Origin: Drosophila persimilis
Lineage: Eukaryota; Arthropoda; Insecta; Diptera; Drosophilidae
Direction of reading: 5' to 3'
Length of the DNA stretch: 64,000 nucleotides
Assembly (NCBI RefSeq): GCF_003286085.1
Contig: NW_020825331.1
Location: forward strand, 806,001 to 870,000
The translations under genes and the position numbers were made by a program. The notes beneath the pieces were generated by a model. That model was given only the letters and a program-made list of their open reading frames with translations. It was not told where the DNA came from and made no database searches. Positions 1 through 10,258 of the stretch are shown one piece after another. The number at the start of each line of letters is the position of its first letter. Position 1 is the stretch's first letter.

Positions 1-479
1 CCGAACAACCCCTTTTGAAGATACAGAAAAAAGAAAAACCCACAATCATAGAGAGTGACCATATCTACCAGATAGCCGAATCTGGTTCAGATCGGATCAT
101 TTTTATAGCCAAAAGGAACAAATTAATTCTCGGTCGCCACGCAGCGCCCGAAGACACGCTCAGACGCGTTTTCTGTCTCTATCGCACGCAATCTTTTTCG
201 TGTCGCTCTTTGTAAGCGTCGTCTGCGAAGCGTCACACGATGGGTAACCAGAGACTTCGGCTCTGGCGTCGGTCTCTGACGCGTCATCACGAGCCAAACG
301 CAGTGGGAACATCTGTGCATGTGTTAGTGCACACGCAATGTGCTTCGACAGAAATGTGTGGTTTGCTTGATTTTCTTCGTTTTTCGTTCTTCGTTTTCAG
401 AGATCTGATGAATTCAATTTCTGTTTTCTGTTGTGCCGCCAGCATGCTTGAGTGTATGGGTACACACGCATTCTCACGT
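1..479 (+). repeat. Left arm of a long inverted repeat (hairpin)
   Basis: Base i of this arm pairs with base 2526-i of the right arm (2047-2525) along about 479 bp, with very few differences; one is the TGT/TTT change near 340. The arm begins at the window edge, so its true outer end is unknown. It holds AT-rich sequence and a CpG-rich central part. Short open frames of 66, 65 and about 100 codons recur in mirror image in both arms only because the DNA is duplicated; they are not taken as genes. The near identity of the arms implies a recent origin, gene conversion between arms, or an inverted insertion. It could be the terminal repeat of a DNA transposon or two opposed copies of an INE-1-related sequence. 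Confidence 0.9.
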
Positions 480-755
480 ACTTTGCATTTTCAAAGGAAT
501 AAAGTTGTAAATTTGAAGGGGCATAAGGGTTTCTTTTTATATTTATGAGGACTCAAGGAAATACAGGAAGTGAGGAGTAAAGAAGAATTACAATGGGATC
601 GTTTTCACAGCAGGGTGGTGAGCAAGATCCTAAAACGTCGTGGACCAGTTGATTTTTCATCAAGTATGCAACAAAGTTGAGGTGTTTTTTTTTTTATTAA
701 TTACAGTCCCTTATGGTGTGGAGTCTTCGAAAAAACATATTCTATTATTTTAGCA

Positions 756-1121
756 CTAGCTTAAAGTACAGTTTTGGATTTTTAAATAGAGTTTTAGTCG
801 TGTTTTTAAGATGCGGCTCGCAGATGAGATCTCATAGCGGTCTCGAAAGTAGCAATTTTGGTTCGGTTTTTTTATGTTTTTGCCATAACTTGACCCGTTC
901 TTTATGAAATCACTCAGAACACACCTAGTTTTACAAATTTGATCACTTATTTTCATTATCGATGGGCCAACTTCCTTCGAGGCTTTTTTTGTCGATTTTT
1001 TGTCCTCTGAAAAGGACTTACCACGACCCAAATTTCTTTCTCGTAATAAGGACACTCTAACTGAGGACCACATCCAAAATAAACAATTTTTCAATGTGAA
1101 TATCGTATTTGAGTGCAGCAT
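756..1121 (-). pseudogene. Degraded N-terminal part of a Tc1/mariner-like transposase
   Basis: A 121-codon minus-strand open frame contains the pattern expected of the N-terminal DNA-binding half of Tc3/HB/S-type transposases. There is a GRGKSFSEDKK start-like segment, a helix-turn-helix-like stretch, then FIKNGSSYGKNIKK, and an RDRYEISSASRI segment matching the usual 'RDRR.I.R.AS' block. No catalytic DDE region follows downstream on this strand before the hairpin arm. The piece is far shorter than a full transposase of about 340 residues. The assignment rests on remembered family patterns, not on a search. It is a fossil with no expected activity. Confidence 0.55.
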
Positions 1122-1604
1122 TTTTTAAGAACGGAAATTTTATTTATGTCAATTAAATTTTTTTCCTCAATCTACTTTGATGAATATTGTTATTATTATT
1201 ATTATTTTTTTTTTTTTTAGTTTATGCTTTAATTTATGGGTATTGTCCATTAGAGTATTTATGGTGCGACAGGCATCTACATTTTTGCTTTGCACATTGC
1301 CGTCGGCAAGCGCCCGATGGACAAGAGATTTGAAATATGTCCACTAGTCGGAATAATTAATTTGACGAAGTATTTTTAGCATAACTTTTTAGTGACTTTA
1401 TTAAGAATCTTCGAGTTATATTTCTTTTAAATATATTACTAATAGAAACTTAAAAATATGGCAACAAATATATTTTCATTCAAACTTAAAAAGATTTTAA
1501 TTAATAAGTAATTTCACAGGTATTTTGACAAGATTGTTTAATATAAAATAAAAAAATTTAAACTTTACAAAAAATAATGACTTAAGCAAAATTGAATAAA
1601 ATAT

Positions 1605-1745
1605 ATATCCTCCTTTAGCTTCAATAACTTTTTGTAGTCACCGTGTTAGAGAATCCACTAAATTTTGAAGGATCTCCGGAGATATCGCTTCCCAAAGGGA
1701 AATGAGCTCAGAAATTGGCTTTTCTCTCGTTTTGTTGAATACACA
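1605..1745 (-). pseudogene. Degraded C-terminal tail of a Tc1/mariner-like transposase
   Basis: Read on the minus strand this piece gives ELISLWEAISPEILQNLVDS, then LTR, a TGA stop at 1638-1640, and LQKVIEAKGG. Tc1-family transposases end with a tryptophan-containing helix, a 'LV.SMPRR' block and 'VI.A.GG'. The pattern is therefore a good match to the last 40 residues, with the stop replacing one of the arginines. The catalytic part upstream is missing and replaced by a TATA-rich microsatellite (about 1740-1785). On this strand the C-terminal piece lies 5' of the N-terminal piece at 756-1121. The two cannot be one colinear gene. Confidence 0.6.
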
Positions 1746-2046
1746 TACATATATGTACATATATACTGTATATACATATACATTTTCTTTGATTTCTTTT
1801 TGCAAAAATAAACAAAAAAGTCGAGAGCCGACGGCGTTTACATAATTTTTATAATTTATAATCAATCTGTTTAAAATAAGGAAATAAATGTGTAATTATA
1901 TTATTGTAAAATCAAACAAATAACAGCTTTTATTTGATATCCCACCATGCCCCCGCCCCCTAGCCCGTTCCTCATTTATTTTGCGGCGGTAAACACAAAT
2001 TTGAGTTCTAGCGGCCAGCAATACGAAACACTCAACACACGCAAAA

Positions 2047-2525
2047 ACGTGAGAATGCGTGTGTACCCATACACTCAAGCATGCTGGCGGCACAACAGAA
2101 AACAGAAATTGAATTCATCAGATCTCTGAAAACGAAGAACGAAAAACGAAGAAAATCAAGCAAACCACACATTTCTGTCGAAGCACTTTGCGTGTGCACT
2201 AACACATGCACAGATGTTCCCACTGCGTTTGGCTCGTGATGACGCGTCAGAGACCGACGCCAGAGCCGAAGTCTCTGGTTACCCATCGTGTGACGCTTCG
2301 CAGACGACGCTTACAAAGAGCGACACGAAAAAGATTGCGTGCGATAGAGACAGAAAACGCGTCTGAGCGTGTCTTCGGGCGCTGCGTGGCGACCGAGAAT
2401 TAATTTGTTCCTTTTGGCTATAAAAATGATCCGATCTGAACCAGATTCGGCTATCTGGTAGATATGGTCACTCTCTATGATTGTGGGTTTTTCTTTTTTC
2501 TGTATCTTCAAAAGGGGTTGTTCGG
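2047..2525 (-). repeat. Right arm of the long inverted repeat
   Basis: Reverse complement of 1-479. Homology stops abruptly at 2047, where the sequence changes to the divergent 1.57 kb central spacer. On its outer side the arm runs without a visible target duplication or TA dinucleotide into sequence resembling the INE-1 consensus. The arms may therefore belong to a DINE-1/INE-1-type mobile element rather than being Tc1-type termini. Seen directly: the inverted identity. Inferred: the element class. Confidence 0.9.
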
Positions 2526-2750
2526 AAGGGGGTGGGGCTGAGACATATCACAGAAGTCAGGATATTGCTCTGGCTCTTATAGTCTCTGAGCACTAGGCGC
2601 TCATGGGGACGGACATGGCTCAATCGAGTCGGCTATTGAAGCTGATCAAGAATATATGTATATACTTTATGGGGTCGGAAACGCTTCCTTCTGGCCGCTA
2701 CACACATCCATTTTCACCACAAATCGTATATAGTACCTCTATACAAATGT
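2526..2750 (-). mobile_element. INE-1: INE-1/DINE-1 (Helitron-related) fragment
   Basis: The stretch contains CATGGCTCAATCGAGTCGGC, then GATCAAGAATATAT, ACTTTATGGGGTCGGAAACG, CTTCCTTCTG and CACCACAAATCGTATATAGTA. These are the reverse complement of the well-known terminal part of the Drosophila INE-1 consensus. INE-1 is the most abundant dispersed element in Drosophila genomes and encodes no protein here. The fragment directly abuts the right hairpin arm. The boundary between them is not marked by a visible target duplication, so the arm itself may be INE-1-related. Confidence 0.85.
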
Positions 2751-4603
2751 GGCTTGGCTTCAGAGATCGGGTTTTGAATTTTGAAACTTTTAAAACCTTC
2801 AAATAATAAATAAATATAAAAAAACACAATTTTTACCTTGAATTATTCGTCGCTTAATTTTTAATGCCAAAACGAGTATCTTTTTCATCCAATAAAAATA
2901 ATTATAAACCAATTAGAAATCATCTATGTCGTATACTTAATATTTCCAGCATCACAAGCCAATAAATAACAACAAATATCTGTTGAAATATGAGAAGCCA
3001 AGGGCTTAGGCTCTCCAACTTTAAAGGCTTTAAGTAATCCTTTTTGATGGCAGAAATACACATGACAGACCCCCTCATGGATAGAGCCAATTCATCAATG
3101 TTGTTCTTATCTCTTCGTGGTAATTAAGTAAATATTACACCTGCCGCACTCCCGCACTCCCGCACTCCTTTTCCTGGGCACACTCATGCATGAATTTATT
3201 CGAGTTGTTTAACTTTTTCAGGTAATCTGAGTTACCTGTCAACGCGGCGGGCTGCTCGACTCAAGGAAAGACAAAGAGAGAAGCGGAAGTTAAAGGAAAA
3301 CCAACCAACCCTCTCCATCTTTCCCGCACAGACACACACACACACACACAATGTGGCCAGTAAGTCGAAAAGGTGTCCGAAAAATAAGAAAGGAAAGGAA
3401 CAGAAAAGAAAAGGACATAACCAAAGACAAAAGGCGGCAATAAACCGGCTTCAAGGGTGGTCGGCGGGGTGGGGCCGGGGCGCTCTGTTCCGCAAGGTGT
3501 TGCTGGAAAAAGCATATTTTGCTGTTCTCAGCCGGTCCGGGCCCAGTCAGTCAGCGAGCCAGCCAGGCGAAAGGGTTAGGCGTGCATGAAGCGAGGCAAA
3601 AATCCCACCCAGAACTCCCACCATGCGATACCCACTACTCTAAGCGGTCTACACCGAAACTCCATTTATGAACATCCATTTCCACCGAAACAGCACACCC
3701 TGCGGCCGTCCGATTACTGGGTATTAAATAAAAACAAAACAAAAAAAATGTCCATGGCGATAAAAAATAATAAAATTTAAAATGTAAAGGGCAGACCGGT
3801 CAGAAGGAGGCCCAGCGGTGCCCAGCGGTGTGTGGTGTGTGCGGTGTGTGGGGGGGGGGGGGGGGGCGGGGACTGGGGCGTCGGCTTTAGCATATTGTGT
3901 CGCTGCTCGTTTTGCGGCTGGTTTCTGTGTGTGTTCCCTTTTTTTTTTTTTTTTTTTTTTTTGGGGTTTTCCCCTTTTTCCGCTTCTGCTTTTTATGACC
4001 AACTTTGATCGGACGGACCCCCCCCCCCCCCACACACCCCCACCCCCACCGTGTGTGTGGGCGGCCAAATTAAATGCCGCAAGAAAAAACGATTTCGAGA
4101 CCGAGGGTACCTTTTTTTTTTTTTTTTTTGTCACCGAGGTCACCGGGACAGGTGAGGCGAGTGACATTGGACAGATTGGGTTAGCGGCTTGGGTCCATCA
4201 GGTGTGCGTGTGTGTGTGTGCTCCAGAGTTGAGAGATCATGATGACAGAGAAATGAATAGGGAAATTTCGAATTTCAACTGGTTTGCTGGCCCGCTTAAA
4301 GGCAGCACGAGGAAAGGTTTTTAAAGTCAGGGACTACAGGAATCTCCTCAAGGAATCGCTTTCCAAACCCATTAAGCCTAAGAACGGGAGAGCGCTGTCT
4401 TTTGAGTTCTCTCTCAGGGCCTTTCATCCAACATTTCAAAGAGCTTGGAGGCACTCTCCTCACAAAATCTCATACTTTCATATTTTCTAGATTTAAGTCC
4501 TTGAAATGGCGCTACATTTTCTACAAATTTCAGTCACACTTTGGAATACCTTTTTCAGCCCTTAAATTATTGGCAAAAATTTACCTTAAAAAAAAAACAA
4601 AAA
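2751..4603. other. Non-coding spacer
   Basis: AT-rich DNA to about 3.1 kb, then GC-richer simple-sequence DNA. It holds a CA tract at 3331-3350, a G-run at 3850-3866, T-runs at 3939-3962 and 4112-4129, and C-rich blocks near 4018-4050. No open frame here looks like a protein; the longest (3724-4167 minus, 3818-4324 plus) are made of poly-G/poly-T reading. Confidence 0.8.
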
Positions 4604-4846
4604 TTTTTTTTTTTTTTTTTTTTATTTTACTATTTTTTTTTGGATTTATTTTGCTGGTTACAATTTTTCTATTTTTTTGTATTTTTCCACAGTCGTCTTT
4701 CTGGTTCCTATCGTATTTTAAAGCTCGTGTTGCATTCCTATATTTTCCCCTGCAATGATTTTCCTGACTAGTTTTGTTGTTATTATATTATATTTCCGAA
4801 TGTTGTATTTAGTTGCCCCTATCACTTTCTACTTGAACTACGCAGC

Positions 4847-4921
4847 CTCCACCGGGAATCGAACCCGGGACCGGACATACTTGTGTGGCAGGCAGCTCAG
4901 ACCGACCTGCCACACCCGGCG
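4847..4921 (-). ncRNA. tRNA-like unit 1 of SINE-like copy A
   Basis: T-arm CCGGG-TTCGATT-CCCGG is perfect. The B box matches the GGTTCGANTCC consensus exactly. The A-box region TGGCAGGTCGGT is one or two bases off TRGCNNAGYNGG. The acceptor and anticodon stems are not convincing, so this is a tRNA-derived promoter module, not a functional tRNA. It lies inside the SINE-like element, downstream of unit 2 on the minus strand. Confidence 0.65.
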
Positions 4922-5083
4922 GCGAAATGAGGGCGGCAAAAGCGCTACGTAAGCTGCTAGGGAGGGGGTCCGAGCTCGTACCCCCGAAGCCCGAACTAAA
5001 CTAAAAGCCCGATTGAGCCCGATTGAGCCCGATTGTCTCGGTAGAAGAGTGAATCTTGGAAAAAAACAAATTCGGGGTCATTC

Positions 5084-5158
5084 AGGGCCGGGCGGGACTC
5101 GAACCCCGGCCCCCCCGTCTGAGCGTCGATCAGTCTCTGCACAGAGCCAGGCCCTGGC
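5084..5158 (-). ncRNA. tRNA-like unit 2 (5' promoter module) of SINE-like copy A
   Basis: The minus strand begins GCCAGGGCCTGGCTC and carries GGGGTTCGAGTCCCG as B box. Compared with the 59-kb copy, the A-box half is altered (CTCTGTGCAGAG instead of CTCACTGGCAAG). This copy is probably a decayed promoter. A true tRNA is unlikely because the T-stem does not pair fully. Confidence 0.6.
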
Positions 5159-5178
5159 GTGATTCGTTGGCAGCTTTT

Positions 5179-8100
5179 GAGGTGGCCGACAGCGTCATGA
5201 CGTCAGCTTGTGGCGAGGAAAGCCGGGGTTTTCCATCCGAAAGGGATCTGTCCAGATCCCGAAGAACACGCCTGATCAAAGAGGCTCTGTGCATCAAGGG
5301 CATTCCCGTCTCTGCTGTGGGAAACCCTTTCGGCAGAAACCCTCGGGCAAGCTTCGGGAATGCTATATTGTGGATATCGGGGTAGCTCTAGAAGATGCAT
5401 TTTTCAGCGTAGGGAACATCTCCTGGTGGAGTTTAGTCCTTTTTCCAGGAGTTCTCCCACTCCGAGGCTCTGCTCTTTTAGCCGCGAATCCTCATAATCA
5501 TCATTAGCAGCCGGGCCGGGCCTGGCTTTCGCATTCCATATCTATAATTGCCAGATCTCGACCGAGTGCAATCATACTTAATGCAAATTGGTCAGTGGTC
5601 GTTCCCACTGCCAGTCCGTTCCTTCTTTCTGGACCGACCACGGCTCTGGTGCCCTCCTGCATCTCTGTTTGGGGCGTTTTCAATTGCGGCACTCGTCTTG
5701 GGGCCTCGGCCCTCACCTGCCTCTGGCCTGCCCTGCCCTACCCTGCCCTGCCCTGGCCTGGCCTGGCCTTATCACGACCTTTCTGCCATGATTCAGGCAC
5801 GTAGGCGTGTGCTCAAGGCTCGCACACACACACACACAGGACACTTTAAGCCTTTAACCAGATCCAGGTCCAAGTGCAGACCCGCCATTGCTTTCCTTTC
5901 CCATTTGCACCCTTATGGCCGTACACTGATGCCGGGGGATATCCTTTCGTGGCGGAGTTTCTTCGCCTTCTTGGCCACATGATGTCATATTTCGAGCCAC
6001 TGTGCCGGCCTCTGCTCATTTCGGACCCGAGTCGTGTTTGAACCCTTTTTGCCAGCCTTCTTTTATTGCCTCGGCCTGTGTGTGTGTGTGCGCGTGTGTG
6101 TGTGCGAATTATAAACTATTGTTTACACAAAGCGGAAGTCCTTGCCCAGCGACTGACTGCCTGCCATATATGCTTCATTAAATTATGCTTTATTAGCCTT
6201 TCGGGACTTGAATATGAAGTAGTACCCTGCCCCCTGGCCCTGCCCCCTGCCCCCTGGCCCTGTCATAAAACTCAGCGCATGCCCTCGGCCATATGTTGTC
6301 CCCTGCCCACCCCCCACCCCCCAAAGGGGTAACGAGAAATTTATGTTTTTGTCAAGTGATACAATTTTTGGCTTACACAATGGCCACAGGGGGGGTGAGA
6401 GAGAGTGGTGGGGGGAGGGGTGGGAAGATAGTGAAACCATAAATTGAAAATTCAATTTCTTCAAATGCAGACCGCACCTGACCCTCCCGCTCCAGCCCCC
6501 CAAAGGAAACAAGAGACCTCCCGGAGATTTGTTTGGGTTAGCAGAAAAATCCCTCGGTGGCAGGGGGGGGGGCAGGGGTCCCTTTTCTCAGGCGTTTGTT
6601 TAGGGCCCAAAGCCCATGTCCAGCGGCCACATTGATCATTTTCAGCTGCCGCACTAATTAGTCCAAGTGCCCCCCCCCCCCCCCCCCCCCGCACAAGGAC
6701 GAGGCGGGCAGGACCCAAGGGTTAAATCAACATTCGAACGACCGAGCCATCGCTCATCATTGGCATTGTCGCCATCATCATATCAGCCCCATCCGCATCC
6801 CCATCCCCATCCCCAACCCCATCATCAGCTGATTAGAAGGGGCCTGCGAATAGATAAACACGCGCGGCATCGGCATCGGCTTCGTCCTTTCCTTCATCTG
6901 CAGATTTTCTGCAGCGACATCAAAAGGAATTTTCTGCTGACTGGACAGCAGCCCTGCCCCCATTTTTGTGTGGGACGGGGGAAACCTCTACCTTGAGACA
7001 AGTAGCTTCGCCCTCCGCCTGCCGCCTGCCGCCTCCGCCTGCCGCCTGCCGCCCACCGCCTCCGCCTGCCGCCCACCGCCTGCCGCCCACCGCCCACCGC
7101 CTGTCGCCTTGATTGATGTTCTCGTCTGTGGCACTCACCTCAAGCAGAACTGCCAAGCGGCAGAGCTGCAGAACTGCTGACTGCAACGAAAATGTGTGAA
7201 AGCACAACCCTAGCCACCCATCAGCACAGCCTTTTTTTTCTTTCTAATTAAAATCAAAACGTATAGACGACCTTCGGTTGGAGGATTGAGGAGCGCTGCT
7301 CCTTCAGAGACAATCGACTGGCTGGGCTTAGGAGGTCCTCCAAAGGGGGCCAAGTGCAGCGTTATGGCTTAATCAATTCAATGCCAATTGGCGGCTTGAC
7401 AGAAAGTGCTTGCCACAGAAAGGTAAGCCCCCCCCCCCGACCCCTTTTGGGAATGCCAAATCGTGCAGAAAAGTCCATAAAAATATTGTAAATCCCAAAA
7501 CAACTAAATCAGTTTTAAGTTATTCCACGCAACAAAAGCAACACAAAAACAAAGAGAAGCCAGCACCAAAATAGCCATTTAGAGACACACACAAATATAG
7601 AGGGGGTGGGCGGTGGGCGGTGGGTGGTGGGGGGAATGCGCTTGCAAATAAATTACGATAGAGGGGGAGCTCTGGCAGAGTGGCAGAGGATAAAAGCCAT
7701 TGATGCCATTCCACCACTGATGTATGTATATATATTCTGTAGCTGTATCTGTATCTGAATTCCAAATCGATTTGCCAGCGCGTATAAAAGGCGAAGCTTG
7801 GAGTGGGGGCTGGAGGGACAAATCAAATTAAATGAATTATTTAATGAAACACAAGCAGGAGGGAGCGAGGGAGGGAGGAAGGGGATGGCAGGACATGCAA
7901 CAAGATTACAAGATTATGTGAGTTACGTTCAAGAATGTTTTATGAACGTTTATGGGCGCGTAAAATCTATTACGTCACATGGGGGGGGAGGGGGGACTCC
8001 ACTCCACCGCTTCCTTGGGGACTCCAGGACTTGCCCCTCTCCCCCCGACGAAACTGCAGTGGCTCTCCATACCCTGCCCTGGCGAGGGGTTCACCGACCT

Positions 8101-9983
8101 CTCCAGAGGAACCTCCTGGGCTGTCTTCTCGGGGGCGGGGGGTGGCCTGTGGGCCTGCCCTGACTGATGCTCTCTCTCTCGTGTGTCCTGGTAGCTAAGG
8201 GCAGGCTTAAGTTTCAATTATTGGTAATAGAATTGCCCTGAAATCGAAATGATTTGGCTCTTTTTCGGCCCAGCCAGGGGAAATCCTATCTGGCTGGCTA
8301 ATTAGTAGGCAAAAGCGGTGGGCCAAGGGGTCAGTCTGTACTCCAAGCACCCCGAAGTCCCGGGCGATATCCCTTAACCCTGACAGATGTGTGGCCACCA
8401 GAGAGGAGGCAGCCAGATGGAGCTACGCCACAGAGAGAGAGAGAGAGAGTGAGTGTTGATGCTTGCCACAGGAAAAGTCCAATGGCACGAGGACTCCACG
8501 AGGTGTTTGGGCCAAAGAAGTACCCAAGGAGCTGTGGCAGGCGAGAGAGCTGCACGTAGCATGGATCTGGATCTGGGGGGCATGTGGCATGCGGCTTGGG
8601 TATGGCCAAATGGCGCAAATAATGGCGCTGCCAGCTCAAGAAAAATTGCAAACGAAAAGTTTTTTAACTACGTGCGGCCCAAGGGCGTGCCGAAGGGGCA
8701 GGGGGGTGGCAGGGGGGATAGCAGGGTTGCGTGTAATTTGGTGGCAAGCTTAAGGAATGCTTTTGGCCCAGTTTTAATGCCAGTCGAAGCAGGTTGGAAA
8801 TAAAGACACTCCCCGGACACCTCCTGCGGTCCTGCGGTCCTGCGGCAAAGAGGTGTGCGTGTGCGTGTGCTTTAATTATAGCCAACGGCGCGGCGGCAAA
8901 TGAGAATTTGGTTGCCCCCCACTTGTTCGAAATAGATCAGAGGGGAGGCAGGACCACAGATTCACTGCCGAAACTAGAGGGGACTCCCAGGGCGTCCCTT
9001 TTCCCCCCTCTCTGGGAAAATTTTCAATTTCTGTCGTCATTTTTCGCAGACAGGCAGCAAATTACTTTGTGTGTGTGTGTGTGTGTGTGTTTTTTTTGTT
9101 TGTTGTTTTTGTCCTTGCCTTTCTTGAGAAAGTATCTCCCCCACCCCTCTGAAGTTACGGAATAGTTGGGTTTCTGCCCTCTCTGCGTCGTTGAAAAGTT
9201 GAGGAACGCTGACAATTTTCTTGGCTTGTTTTATCCCAAGGAATTTGATTATGCCACAATAAATCCTTTGGTCCATTTGCCAGGAGTGGGCCGGGTCTAG
9301 GGCTAACAGGGCTTAGCTTTTCGCTGGGACAGAGGGCGGGCGGGGGAGGGTGGCTGGCTGGGCGGCTGGTGGGCGGCTGGTGGGCGGCTGGTGGGCGGCT
9401 GGTGGGCGGCTGGAGGGCGGATGGTGGGGTTTTCAAGGCAAACAAAGTTTCGTTTTGCCTTTTTGGTATTTGGGCCGCCTCTCACGTGAAATTAGCATGT
9501 GAAAATATTTGTCAAAGATTTGAGCAAAATTATGCGCAGTGTTTGCCCAAACACACACACACACACACACACCAGAGAGAGAGAGAGAGAGAGATAGAAC
9601 GAGGAACAAGGCAAACTTTGCAGAATTTTAATTTGAAATTTTCGACGAGCTTTATGCGTGTGTGTGTGTGTTCGTGTGTGGCCCAAAAAGTTTTGGGCTG
9701 CCAAAAAAAAAGAAAAGAAAAAAAAAAGAAAAAAAAAGAAAAAAAAAAAAAAAAAAAAGAAAAAAAAAAGAAAATAAAAAAGAAGAAATTATGTTCCAAC
9801 ATAAACTAAAGCGGAAATCGCTTCAAAACTTGTTTGCCCCCCCCCCCCCCTCTCCCCCGATTTACATGAGCCCCAAAATTGAAGATGGATTGCCAGCCGC
9901 AGTGCTTCCAGGGTCTCCCCGGATGGACGCCACAAATGCATAAATGAAGAAATTTGTTCACTGATTCGATTATTGAATGTGCT
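5179..9983. other. Non-coding spacer rich in simple repeats
   Basis: No supported gene. Contents are CCCTG/CCTGG pentamers (5721-5770), a GT tract (6076-6105), a 21-base C-run (6670-6690), CCGCCTG/CCGCCCA units (about 7015-7110), GA (8430-8450), GT (9069-9090), CA then GA (9549-9595), and an A-rich AAAAAAAG block (9697-9792). A donor-like AAG|GTAAGC occurs at about 7421 on the plus strand without a coding exon before it. Long open frames here are low-complexity read-through. Confidence 0.75.
9360..9414. repeat. 11-bp minisatellite GGGCGGCTGGT, about 5 copies
   Basis: Five head-to-tail copies of GGGCGGCTGGT with almost no variation. They give periodic proline/glycine-rich reading on both strands, which is not evidence of a gene. 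G-rich strand could fold into quadruplex-like structures. Confidence 0.9.
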
Positions 9984-10258
9984 TAAGAGGAACAGGGTCT
10001 TGAGGGCCTCCTTACGCTGGATGTTCGGGTCCTTCAGATCCTTCTGGTCCTCCAACTAGTCCAGCAGCACGTTCCACTCGTCGTTGACCTTCTCGGCCAT
10101 CGGATCGGACAGCAACAGCCAGTGGATCGATAGCTGGGCCCTCCACCAGGGACGTGCCCCATCCAGGGTGTCCCTCTGCCATCTATAGAGCTGCTATTTG
10201 GCCTTCACAGGCCCTGTCCAGGCTCCTACTCTTCCTTCCCAGATCGCACTAATGAGAG
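9984..10258 (-). pseudogene. Fragment of an unidentified protein gene with in-frame stops
   Basis: One minus-strand frame reads ISAIWEGRVGAW..., a TAG at 10194-10196, QLYRWQRDTLDGARPWWRAQ, then SDPMAEKVNDEWNVLLD, a TAG at 10056-10058, and LEDQKDLKDPNIQRKEALK before similarity-like composition fades. The mixed, hydrophilic-plus-tryptophan composition and codon-like GC usage stand out from the low-complexity surroundings, so it looks like former coding DNA. I do not recognise the protein. Two stops and no recognisable flanking exons argue for a decayed (possibly retroposed or partial) duplicate rather than a living exon. Confidence 0.5.

Larger units (their letters stand above)
480..2046. mobile_element. 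Central spacer of the hairpin with scrambled Tc1-like remnants
   Basis: AT-rich, non-inverted DNA between the two arms. It contains the two Tc1-like transposase remnants, a T-run near 1206-1220, and a TA/CA microsatellite near 1740-1785. Apart from those pieces no coding sequence is supported. The hairpin plus spacer could be one non-autonomous transposon with long terminal repeats, or a nested insertion. Terminal motifs and target duplications cannot be judged because the left end is cut by the window. Confidence 0.6.
4604..5178 (-). mobile_element. Dimeric tRNA-derived SINE-like element, copy A
   Basis: On the minus strand the order is as follows: leader (5178-5158) containing CAACGAATCACGCC; tRNA-like unit 2 (about 5084-5158) with an A-box-like TGGCTC segment and the B box GGTTCGAGTCCC; a linker of about 160 bp; tRNA-like unit 1 (about 4847-4921) with TGGCAGGTCGGT as A box and the B box GGTTCGATTCC in a perfect 5-bp T-stem (CCGGG/CCCGG) around a 7-base loop; a body; and an A-rich tail (about 4640-4604) containing AATAGTAAAATAAAAA. 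This is the layout of a Pol III-transcribed retroposon. The same order recurs at 59.3-59.7 kb. No protein is encoded; movement would depend on a LINE partner. Confidence 0.7.

Noticed and set aside
240..548. 102-codon frame in the left hairpin arm, with a twin on the right arm
   Set aside because: Conserved only because the arms are near-identical DNA; composition is not protein-like and the frame runs out of the arm into unrelated sequence.
3205..3235. Plus-strand TTTAACTTTTTCAG|GTAATC as a recursive splice site
   Set aside because: The donor half (GTAATC) is weak and it lies on the opposite strand to the three strong sites; left unassigned.
4847..4921. Functional tRNA gene
   Set aside because: Only the T-arm and B box are tRNA-grade; acceptor and anticodon arms do not form, and the same sequence recurs within a longer repeated element with an A-rich tail.
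5056..5385. 109-codon frame running out of SINE-like copy A
   Set aside because: It starts inside the tRNA-like unit on the antisense strand and shows no domain features; read-through of GC-rich repeat flank.
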